Assembly: GCF_000208865.1 (NCBI RefSeq)
Contig: NC_018392.1
Span: forward strand, 1,694,793-1,758,792
Source of the DNA: Neospora caninum Liverpool
Taxonomy: Eukaryota > Apicomplexa > Conoidasida > Eucoccidiorida > Sarcocystidae
Direction of reading: 5' to 3'
DNA: 64,000 nt
Positions 24,401-35,800 of this stretch are shown piece after piece; within the stretch, counting starts at the first letter, position 1; the number at the start of each line of letters is the position of its first letter. The notes beneath the pieces were generated by a model. It saw only the letters and a list, made by a program, of their open reading frames with translations. It did no database searches and had not been told where the DNA came from. The position numbers and the translations under genes are program-made.

Positions 24401-27400
24401 CTCGACTCTGGGTGTCTTATGCGCACTGGGAAACGTCCTCCGGAGGAGATCCACTCCGTGACTCACTTTATGTTGCGCGTTGGCACGGTCCAGCTGTTCT
24501 TGGCAATCGGCAACGTTATTCTCTGCCAGAGAGCAAGCAGCTAACCCAACCAACGCTCCAAAATGGCTTGAATGGAGCCGTTCTGCTTCTAGGAATGTTT
24601 TTCTGGCATCGCTGGTTTTTCCAAGGCGCAGAGTCAAGAAGCCGATCTCCACGATCATCTCCATCAGAAGTGTACTGCCTTTAATCTTTGTAATCGTGGC
24701 ATGAGATCGCAGACGATCACACGCACCGCGGAGAAATGACAGAATCGCCTCAGTAGCGTCATCATGGATACCAACCATCGAAAGAAACAGCCGCGCGCTG
24801 TCGAGCCAAAGGGCGAAGCTGTAAGGTTCCTGAACGGAAACAAAACCATGTTACACCGAAAAGGTTCAGACATCAGTCTGAGCTTCTGGTTGTTGGACGT
24901 TATGGAGCTATGCCACTTCTTCCGTTTTTTATGGTGCTTTCTCCTGCCTGTAAAGTTGTTACCAGCTGGCATCACAATTCTTCAAAACCGCAGGCTTTAA
25001 ACACGTGGTCGTGCACGGGTGGGAGGAAAACTTTCAGGAAGCACCGTCACTTCAACCCCCTATCTCACATAAAGAGTTGATAAACAACCGTCTTCCTGCT
25101 GTGTAGATGGTTCCCTAGGTGCAGCTACCCCGGAAACTGAGAGCATGTTGGCTCCCATGCAGAAACGCAAAGTGCCCACTACAGCATGTTGCAACATGTC
25201 CATTACATTCTTATCTAGATCTACGTGGCCGCATATGCCTTTATGTGCTCATGTGCATACTGCATGCACAGGACACACAGCCGAGCTCCGTGCTCGTGAG
25301 CCCACCTGTACAGCCAGCATCTCGAAGAATGTTCGAACTTGCAGAACACCCTGGTCTAAATCCCCTTTCTGTGCGACGGCGTGGAGAAGCAGAACTGTGT
25401 GGCTGTCCAAGTCATCTTCGTCGATCCGGAGCAAATTTCTAGCGCACTGAGCTGCCTCGTCCCAACGGGAAAGCAGCACCAAAAGTTCACTTTTGCATAC
25501 GGAGGCCGGCCAGAACCACGGATAGTGCCGCAGTGCCTCCTGTAGAGTATCTTGCGCCTGTCGAAGAGGCAGTAGACAAAAGTTCATGCTTATTGGAACC
25601 CAGTAGAAATATGCCCACGCGCCACTGGTTTTGTGACATCATTACAAATTCGTGTGCTCCGCAATTCCGGGGAAAAATGGACCATCGAGACCCACCAAAC
25701 GACCAGAAGACAAAAGACCACATCCGCATTCGTACAAGTAGTGACGCTCTCAATGTCATATGTTCTAGGTGATGGGGCTTCCGTAGACTTTTTGTTTAGG
25801 TTTGCTATTCTGTACCAACCGATCTAAAATCGTGATGTCTTTGTCGTTTATTTAAATCTAGTAATGCTTGTCAAGTTCCTTGTATCTAGTTAGCTCCCGG
25901 TACACCCCGACCTCCCGGTGTGCTGCTTACACCCGACCAAAAGTTGTTCAATATTTGTACGGTGGTCTTGCCCATCAAAGTAGAAGGGGCAGGTATTCTT
26001 TTGTCACTGGCCAAAACGCCTTTGTCGTAAGCTCTCTCGAATAATTCTTCGCACTTAAGGGTCGCATGGCTTGCACCAGCGCGCTCCTTCACGTCAAAGG
26101 CGTGTTGAGCCTCCCCGGAGACCCATATGGCCGGCCCACTCCCGTGGTCACAAGAGCGAAAAGGACGCTGTCGCCGAAGTTCGATCCACCCCTCTACCTC
26201 ATAGGACTTCTCGGAGGGAGACGTAATGTCCTGCACGCACATCATTGAAAGAGCAAGCACCGAGTACATATTTAAGTTGACTGAATGAAACTCATCACGG
26301 AGATCGGTGCCCTTTTTCGGATACAGGGCGAGGCATCGTTGACCAAAATGGTACCTGCGTTAACGCCTTCCAGGAAGATAGCTAGCGACGGACCTCAGAA
26401 GACCTGGGGCAGCCGTCGTCTTTTTCTCGTAATCAACAAAGTTAACGGCACTTGGACCCTACTCGTGATTCGCTCCCAATGCAGCAAGCGACACACATAT
26501 TTGCGAAAGGTCCCGCGTGAAGCGCTGACTTTTATGGTCTCAGGCGAAGTGTTGGCTGTAGCAGTCACGTTGATTCCGTACCTTTCGTGCAGACAAAAAC
26601 AATCCGGTTATAACGCTACCGATCATTACAGCAGTTCTCTCTATTTGAACAACCTAGTAGCAGTTCACGAATTCGATTACGCAGGTATGCGTATACAGGA
26701 TCAAATTGTGGATCGACACTCTTGACACATACTTTATCGCCGAGAAACTCCTCTAGGAAATAGACACTGACACCTCTTTGTGGAATTTATACCCAGGGAA
26801 TAGCTACTTAATCGAAAACTAGGGAAGGACGCCGATGCTCTGTTGAGCCACCTCCAGGGAGAGTCGTCGCCTCATCTGCTGCCGCCAGTCTGTTTGAAAC
26901 GTCACTTGGCGGGCGCAATTTGGTATGGTTCCCATTTTAAAGATTAGGCCTACGGTGATAAGAGACGAAGCCGTTTCTAGCTCCCCCACTAACAGAAAGA
27001 AGCGGGCCGCAAGGAGGAGTGCGGCATCATTGGCGGTAGCTTTCTCCGCAAGTGCCTTGCATCGTAATTCATCAACCTTCGCGTCGCTGCAGCAGAGAGG
27101 ACGCAAGAGGTGAATAACATCGACAGCTTTTTCGTTTTTCTGTCACCGAGAACAAGGATCTGCAATCGGGCGCTGCCCAGAAGTGTGCGTCTTCCCACAT
27201 ATTTCAGTGCAGTGATTGGTGTTTAAATACGCGACAGCGAGTGAGAAGAGGAACAGACGGATGAAGAAAACAAACACAATATCTCGGAAATCACCGTTGT
27301 GTGTCTGACCGAACGCCCTCATGCAGAGAAGAGTTGTGGAAGGGTTTAGGGCATGAAGACATCCGGAGAAACTCAACGCCCTAGATACACAGCAGCCTCT

Positions 27401-27878
27401 GATCGTGTTTCACTGTAGCAACAGTATAAGTGGTGTCGTATAACTACCGCGTCACCTATCTGTCAAAAACTCTACGTTTAGTGTAGGCTTGTGAGACGGT
27501 GTCTGGTGAATAAGGGCATCGAGAGCCACAAGGAGGTGTCAAGAACCTATGTGACAGAAGCCAGGCTCGCTTATTCTGATTGTTGATATGTCTATTGTAC
27601 CTTGTTCCATCACACGCTGACTGTAGGCTGTAATGATGGAGAGCCGATGCAGCTGGGAAGGCGACCCTTTTCTTGTTGAGGAGACTTTGGAAGTTCTGCT
27701 CCGCCTCGGCAATGCTCCCTTCTTCAGCCAAAGCGAAGGAATGCCAGAAGAGAAGCTCTCCACTGAACCTCACAGTGAGCTCGCGCATGCACAGCCGCTG
27801 CATTCGGCGATACTGGTGCCTTTGTGCAAGGAAGAACAGCACCTCCAACAGCGGTGCCTCCGACAAACTCTCACTCAT
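15410..27878 (-). CDS. IFT139: Intraflagellar transport protein 139 (TTC21B-like), IFT-A complex
   Basis: Fourteen exons in coding order: 27601-27878, 26954-27086, 25931-26230, 25306-25557, 24467-24829, 23504-23754, 22686-22836, 22049-22304, 20603-21256, 19877-20252, 18753-19081, 17476-17746, 16041-16872, 15410-15592. Total is 4629 nt, 1542 aa, with every phase consistent. The protein is a TPR solenoid from end to end. Landmarks shared with animal TTC21B include AALVKTHQYERA, YYLIKADLHLQK, HPWFW-type helices, YHDSMRHMVEICLDP, AWELLGMCAEKRGQY and a terminal AWKLGN...FLKIRKEVLDKARRCL. It is longer than the roughly 1316-aa human protein because of insertions in loops. IFT139 is a peripheral IFT-A subunit needed for retrograde transport in cilia. 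The donor of the 23504-23754 exon (GTCACT) is weak; all other junctions look ordinary. Confidence 0.93.
25877..25896. repeat. 20-bp sequence repeated at 31338
   Basis: The 20-mer tccttgtatctagttagctc lies in an IFT139 intron, 35 bp from the splice donor of the 25931-26230 exon. It recurs exactly at 31338-31357, and both copies are followed after a gap by gaccaaaag. Confidence 0.9.
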
Positions 27879-30800
27879 ATTGTGTAGTGCTGTCTCAGGT
27901 CGCCTTGCAGAAACCAAGCCACAATACACGGGAGGATATATTTCCCGGTTTGTATCTCCACCACATGGCCCACGGCACAAGCCGTTGTAACTCTCCACAG
28001 GCAGGATACTACACAACGTTCGGCTGTTCACTGGACAAGAACGGCAAAGGCGGTCAAAAATAAGTTGCCTGGTACGACGCAACCACCCGTTGTGCTCGAT
28101 GCCACATGACGGCCTGAGTGCCTGTGCTGGATGGAAATGTGACCGCTGCTCATAGAAAGTGTGGTTCACACGAGTCTGCCTGGGTGTTACTGTTAAACAT
28201 CCTCCTGTCGAGGAAAGTTGGGTTACGGGGGAAAAACTACTTCAAAGCGAGGGTTGCCTGTTCGAAAGTTAACGACAAAAAAAATTCCGGAATCCTGATC
28301 TCGCGCGTTATGAGGACTTGGAGGGAGAAATCAGCATAACTTTGCCAATCAGCACGAACTGGCACCCTGATTGGCTGACGGAAAACCCCCTATGTCGAGA
28401 AGACGGCTTCATGCTTCGTCCTTTTCCTCTCCCTCTCGCGCGCTGCCGCTCTTCGCGGCAGAACACGCGCGTGGGGATACCTTGAAACGATACAGCCAGA
28501 CCAAGTTCTAAAACTGTAGCCCATTTGCAGAGAGAGAAAGGCACCACTGCAGTTCTTGTTCTTTTTCTCCCATCGCCGTATATGCCGCCGTCCCTCTACT
28601 GGAGATCACAGGCTGAGGAGAAACCGGGTACCGGTCATTACGGTTCCATACACAGAGGCTACACTAGTCTCCAAAACGGGTATCAAAACAAGGAGAGTCA
28701 TGTCGCCGTGAAGTGTACAGAAGAACTGTAGGAGAATGGTATTTCCGACGAGGTACTCAGACGGATTTTGTGTGTACCCAACAGCGGAGGCAAATTCTGT
28801 TGCCGTGCACTCGACGGTCAGTAATGTGGCAATGGCGGATGGAGGAAACGCCTTGACGCCAAGGTTGATCTTCCGAAGGGTAACAGGAAAACTAGGACGA
28901 CCTTGAACAATCACGGAGTGTTGTGGCAATGTTCTTCCAGTTTGGTGTTCACCGGCAATTTTTCCTGTCGCATGCAATGGCCCAGGTCATGGCACAACGC
29001 ATGCTCCAGAATCTGCCACGAGCCTCTAGCGTGGTCGTTTGCGTGCACTGAGCCGGGGGGCCGTCAAGTGGCGATGCCATATCTTGCGTCGGTCTAGTTT
29101 TTTTCAACGGTAAGCCTCAGAATCACCGTAGTCGCATCGCAAAACTCTTATCAACCCTGTTGTGTCTTGCTGCGTCAAACTTGTTTCACAGTCTGACCTC
29201 AACGGTCATCCCTTTTTTCCTGCTCACGCCCCAATCGTTCGTCGTTACAAGTATATTATTTTAGACCACATGGGGCGGGAGGTGAACATCTTCCAGTATT
29301 GAGTCAGCAAGCCCAATGCCCAGCCCACTGGCGCGCACTGCCAGCCTTGTTTTGAGACTGTGTCTGATACTTTTGTCGTTCGCGAGTCCTAGCATTCTTT
29401 TTGTGAACGTCTGTGTACGTACGTCAGCACCACACTTCAGAACGGCGACAGTTCAGCCACGTTTATCACCACTGGCCACTGCACCCCAGCACAGAACGGC
29501 TTGCCCTGTGCACGGAAGCTGGCTGTTTTTTAGCATCTGTTTCAAGTGCCGTTGTGAAAAATTTACTAGCTTTCATAATAAAGTGACAGGATGCTGCCAC
29601 ACCGTGGCAATTGCGAGTGGACCTACACAGTGACAGGCGAATCTACAGCTGATTAATTCTTTTTATGCTGAATAAACGTGATTTCATATACATGCCAGTC
29701 TTTCTCTATCTGATGTGTGGTCTCTGAGCTAAGCGCATCTTGCTCTTCAGGGTGCTGCTGCAGCTTTCTGTGAATATCCAAGGTACACACACTGCTGTTG
29801 TCTTCCGTGCTGGTGTGCTTTTCGCCTTTCAGGCACTGTTTTTTGTTCATTCGATAGTTTATACGCCTGCATCTGCCTCCGATTCCACACTTCATTTCGC
29901 ATTCCTATCCCTGAGGGTTGGATTATTCTCAGTTTGCCCCCAAGTCCACACCACACTCAAGTGGATGTCACCGAAGGCAGCCTGCACACCTCGCCTTGTC
30001 TTTGGTGCGATGCCGAACACGATCAGCCGTCTTGTAGAGGCAATTGCGCACAAGTTTGTTCTCTTGTTGCATCGTCCCGGTACTCTTCTCTGTCTTTTTC
30101 TCAGAAGCATATAGGAGACTGGTTTTCCTGATTGACTGTACGATGCTACCGATTCGCTTACGATTGTACGCACCAATGGCATCGTTTCTCTTATATAGAG
30201 CAGCTCCAACAGTTTTTTCTGTACACCTGTGGCTTTATTAACTCCACTTTTCTTTCGTGGGATGGGAGAAGTGAAACTCATTGTGTGTGTTCCCGTGCTT
30301 AAGCCTGCGGTAACTATAGAAACTGCCGCAGAGACTTCTTGACTCATCAGCGCGATCGGCTCTCTTTTGAAAGCGTGCATTCACTGGCTCTCCGAAGATG
30401 CAGGGAAGAATAGTGTATGCCATTATGGATCCCCCGGATACGCACATCCCAAAGACGTGCTGAGGTGGTGTTCGCTGCCGTCCTACGGAAATCTGGATCC
30501 GGTTCTGACCACTTTGCTTGCAGCGTGGTCGCTAAAAATGAGGCATTCCATCACTTTAAAAAGAGCCGGCGTCAAAGCCAGTACGAGCACACGCAGATAG
30601 AATGGGGTAATATGGTCATACTCGCCGGTCAACAATTTTTCATGTCGTCGTTACCCCACTAAACTGTCCACATGCATCGTAACCCGGCGCATGCGTTACA
30701 GAATGTTAAGGCTACAGGTGTAGCTACTCGTGTGAATTGGGCTGGGATGTTGGTTCGACATTACAAATGATGCCCGGGAACGAAGCGTCATAGGGAAGCT

Positions 30801-32800
30801 TTTTTCAATATCGCAGTGACTCGCCTAGCTCTATCTAACATGCCGTCGTATACTCTAATTGACCCAGATCCCTCTGGTCCCCCAGCTAATCTTGGTTCCT
30901 GGCTTTGTCAGAGTTTGTCTTACTGTTATATTTTGTTCTCTCCCCAAACTTAGTCAAGTTACACAGAAGAAAGCAAGAGTTTCGTTACCTACTTTCTTTG
31001 GCTGCAGTAGCTAGCTTCATGCATAGCAGCATTTCTTGTGACCTGTACCCCGACAGAGAGGCTACGCAATGCAGTAACTGTTGTGTGGCGTCATGTCCCC
31101 CATTGTAGACATGGACATGCTTGAAGTGTTTTCTCGGATACTCGCCTCAACTAGGTCCTTGGGGGTCAATGCTGGATACATTTTGGCAAACGTATTAGGA
31201 TGACGGAGGCGTGCGCCACCTTCTACAGGTGTTTCCCCGTTGGCCCCACAGAAGTGGCTTTCACGATGGACAGGTACATGACAGGAGACAACCAGCTGAG
31301 AAAAGATGCAAACAGGCAGGTACACTGCTTGCAAAGGTCCTTGTATCTAGTTAGCTCACTGTGTACTTAGGATCAGACCAAAAGGTTCACTAATGGTACT
31401 AGGAAATACGAGATCGCGTTAGTTCTTGGGAAAACGGCTTCCGAACCGGCATTGCGCTTTCGCTTCTCAGCAATCAATGCCCTGAACGGCGGGCATGCGA
31501 CTTTAAACGCTCACAGCGAGAAACAGGGGACTCTGTACAAGCTCCTTGCTTTGTTCTGTCAACGCGCGAATCACTGCACAGACGCTCCCCGTCCCCCCTG
31601 GGCGTTTTGTTGATGCGGGCTGTTGCTTGTGGGGGCGCTCTAAAGTTGCCTATCATTTTCTCTAAAATGCAGCTCCTCCAGAACTTTCTGGGAACGGAGT
31701 CAGGCGACAAGCGAGAACGGCATTTTTGTTCACCCTGATATTCTACCAGTCTTGAAGCGATTTTGTCAGCTCGTCAAAATGGCGGCTCTGCTAAATACGT
31801 GCCCAAATCGATTGGATTGTCTCAGCGCGCTACGCATTCCGCTGCTGATTGTTCTTTGATGCGCTCGTTTGCGAACGTCATCATATTGCCGTAGACAGTC
31901 ACGGAGGGCAGATGGCTCGGATACTCCTGCGCAGCGTTGTCGCATACCTTTCCTCTCTTTGTCTCCATTGACCTGTCCGAGATTTCGCGGGACCTCTAAT
32001 TCAAACGTTTCTAGCAGCCCATCGTTGTGGTATTGTAATTTACATTCAGGGTACCGTGCACACTAGCTGAGGCTACACAACAGCCATATTAGTTGTGCAA
32101 CGTCCAGGTTCTTCACCCTACTTAAGTATGTTGTTTGTTGTATTCTTGGCTGCATCTGTTTCGATCTGACCAATCTGAACAAGTACCGAGTTGTCCGTCC
32201 ATCTCGATCACCGTGTGGGGTCCGAACCATCTACGACAGCACTTGAGCAGAGAGGACGCTTTCGTTCCAGAGGAGCGCGAACTGAGCCTCATCTGGACAT
32301 AGTCGTCAATTCATGAGTTGACATACACCCCCCCAGTCAACACTGTTTCTATTATTCGACAGTTTCATGTATTGTAGATCCAAGAATTGCCATACATCCT
32401 ATATCTGTAATTTTACGTCTTTGCTCTTGCTGAAGGAAATGTAGTCTACCAGGGACTTGAATAAACAACTTCAGTTATCTTGTACCGACACATTCATGTG
32501 TGGGGCAGATAGAATGAACTGGTTCATATATTTACCGCTTCACTATCGAGAACTTTTACGCTGGGCAAAACAAGTATATCGGTCATGTTCGTTGGTTCTG
32601 CTTTGGCCAGCGCCGAATTCGCTTCCAACCGTTATTACGCATATATTACGCATGACCATACGTACGTGGCTCATGACTGGGGTCCTTGCCAGACGTGACT
32701 ATATTGGTTCTGGAGCGACAACCGCCTAATGTTGAATCGGTTCGATTTCGCCTAACCTGTACCACAGACAGCTCTCTTACAACTGTTAGTGGTCTGCAAA
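27879..32800. other. Divergent intergenic region between IFT139 and the CCDC42-like gene
   Basis: About 4.9 kb with no supported exon. It must contain the promoters and 5' UTRs of both flanking genes. A 7-bp perfect hairpin (28443-28461, loop tcttc) and the 20-bp repeat at 31338 are the only structures I can point to. The longest open frames (for example 29892-30380, minus) lack splice sites or recognisable sequence. Confidence 0.6.
31338..31357. repeat. 20-bp sequence repeated at 25877
   Basis: Exact second copy in the intergenic region between IFT139 and the CCDC42-like gene. Looser similarity continues downstream for roughly 100 bp, compatible with a decayed duplicate of an IFT139 exon-intron boundary. 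Confidence 0.85.
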
Positions 32801-35800
32801 ATGCGGCGTGTCAGTCGAGCGACGCTGGCAGTCGAGAAACTCCGAGAGCTAGACCAGATCCAGAAATTCAATCATCTTCAAGAGAAGAAACTCGAGGCTG
32901 CTCGCCAGCAAAATTTGATAAATGAACCGTCGAAGCAGGCACGATTCCGGCGGCGACAGCCGCTGCTGTCAATGCATATCCCTTGTAGACTTCAGACATC
33001 ACAGTCAGCCACAGAACTGGGAGGGCACCACGAAGACTTCGCTCCTGCGTTCCTCACGCAGCCTCATGGAGGGGCAACTGAAGACGTGTCGTCGCCAAGG
33101 CTTGCGACGGTGGCAAAATGGAATGTTCAAAACACTTCTTGGGCTATCATCAGACCATCAGCAAGCGAAGCAACACTCTCCTCACCTGGCAGCAGCACGC
33201 CTGATGGGGAGTGCCGAACAGCAGTGAAAAAGACGAAACTCGACAGGAACATCGAAGCAATGAAAGCAAAACTGGAAATGCTCAAAGGTATTGCTTTCCG
33301 ATCCTAAACCCAACTGAAAACTAATTCTTACGGGGCATGCATCTACGATTTTCTGATGCTCCAGTTTTGGTATAACTCCATTCGTCTATCCTGTGTTTCC
33401 GTAGGTTCAACCTCTCTACTGACTGAATTTTCACATAATACGCTCTTGACCCTTACAGCCACCGAGTTGAAATCAGCGTGTATGACTGTCTCTTCTCTGT
33501 AGTTGCAACGTTATTTCTGGGCTCGGTACTTTCTGTGAGCACCGCACGCAAAAACAGTCGTACATGCGAGTTTCCCTGTAGGAGCCTGCAACAACCGCTG
33601 CATTTGACCTCTAGATTTTTGCCCCTTGAAGCAGCACTTTTACTGCCTTCATGCGCGTCTAGTGTGTTCTCGAAATTGTTCTCAAATCAGTCGGAGATTG
33701 TTTTGGATAGTGCCGGGGTGTGGCCCTTCGGAGCACTCCACACGAAGAAACATTTGTTAGCCTAAAGTAAAAGCTGACTTCCATGGGTATGTCCCCGGAA
33801 GACAACCCAACTCGTGGCGGCATCAGCGTAAAACGTCAGCTTCAAGATAATACATTCGTCCGTGCAGTCCGTGAGATGTGAGAATAAGACGTCTCCTTTC
33901 CGTCTTCTAAACCCTTTTCTAAGCTGAATTGACAGCAGACATGCTGTGCAGTTGCGGGCAGTAGCGCCGCCGATGCAGGTGCTTCGTCCACTGTCATTTC
34001 TTGTCGGGCCAACTTGCATCTCATTCCCCGCAAACCGGAGACCAGCGGTGTCGCTCTTCAATGCCACTGCGCAGCTGGAGAATCATTTGCTTTCCTCGTG
34101 TCTGTCAAGGAGCGGGAGTTCGACAACGTCCAGCGGCTGCTTACCAAGACGAAGGCCGACTTCCTTGGTCGCATGGATGCCTGCAATAAACACAGGGAGG
34201 TGCTGGAGGCCCGGCGTGACCGGTTCAAGCAGGTGGGTGCAACAGTTAGCGTGACAGTGGTCTGCAACCATCAACAGCAGAAACAAGAACCGGCTGCAGG
34301 GACGCTGGTAGCAGACATCCTACATGCAAGTTCGCCATCCATCAAACTGAAGGGGAAATTGCTGGCGCCGTTCTGTTAGTGCGTCACGATGGCTCCTCAG
34401 CCAACATAAGACAGTTATGATTGGGGACGAAAGCCTGTTTTCTTGACGGACCGCTCAATGTTAGCAAATAGGTTGAGCACCGGAACAAGAGGTCGTCGGC
34501 CACTAAAAGCCATGACTAGGTCCGAGGGCGTCACCACTGCAGAAGGCGGCGGCTACCCGAAAAAAATTTTAATTCGTGCCTATGCGTTTACACTGTCGGT
34601 CGTTGTTTCGTCGTTCAGCTGATTTTGGCTCGTAGCCGGCTCCTACAACGGAACATTGAGAAGGCACAAGAGAGCTCGAAAGTATCTACAACGAACATGT
34701 TGACCATTCGGCAAGCGGAAGAAAAGATCGCCCTCTTGAGCGCGAGAGCTGCCCAGATGGAGGCCCACTGTCGCCGCGTTCAGCATGCGGCACGGAAACT
34801 GGCCCCTGTCAAGTGAGTTACCAAGCAGAAAATCTGTCCACGTTAATAGGAACGGGGAGCATTGCAGAACAAGTACAATGGATGTGAAGAATTGCCATTT
34901 CACCCATTTCGATGCTTCGGAACGGCTTTGTGCTGGCAGAAAGTATGTTGAAGCCGTATCAGAGCTCTTGGGAGAGACAGCTGAAGGCTCAGGAGAGAGC
35001 TTGATGAGACGAATGGTAACACTGCAGAGTACCAACGAGGAGCTGAAGAGACAACTCAGCGACGCTGTGGGTGAGCGAAGCTTTCTCATCTTCTGGGCAA
35101 TCGATTCTTCAAATCGGTAACCCTCTGTTGACGCGGCATTATGCTGGTATTTCAAGAATTTATTTTTTTGGGACGAGTCATCTACGGAGACATCCTCGTT
35201 GCTCCAGCTGATCCTCGGCACAGTTATACGGGGAAATAACTCTCAACTTTTTTTTGACGATCTGGACCATCAATGCCTGGTCCAAATGGCAAACATGGAC
35301 TCTGAGACTAGCATAATCTTGGATTCTTTCCTCTCTTTCTCAGGGACAGGATCAACCCTCAATTATTCATGCCACTGGGAAAGAGACGTGGATTTTGCTG
35401 TTGTCTCCTGCGGAATCTTACGTTCTGACTGGCTTAGATCGGCTGGAGCAAAGACGCCTCGAGAGCAAGGCACGGCAGGTGGATGCCTCGAACGTTGTCC
35501 TGCACATGACTTCTCGATCAAGTCCGTCATTCCCCTTGTCTTTCCAAAGCCCGCTGATATTTCCTTGGACAAGGTCTCGAAAGTATTAAGGGCATTTTTC
35601 AGCGCTACCAGGACTACCAAACAATACGGACACGGGTTGCAACTTGAGGTCAAATTTTGTTGCTTATGAAACACAGCGCCTGCCGTCGTAGATTCGACCA
35701 TGCGGACGTGCAACAAATACCCGCACAGCTAACGATGTTAAACATAAGCGCGTAAACACCTGACAATACCAGGATTTTCGCTCATAGCAGTGGCCGAGCC

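Noticed and set aside
29892..30380. Minus-strand 162-codon open frame between IFT139 and the CCDC42-like gene
   Set aside because: No splice context, family motif or link to either neighbour; compatible with chance.
30740..30770. ggttcgac stretch resembling a tRNA B box
   Set aside because: No matching A box or cloverleaf stems could be found around it.
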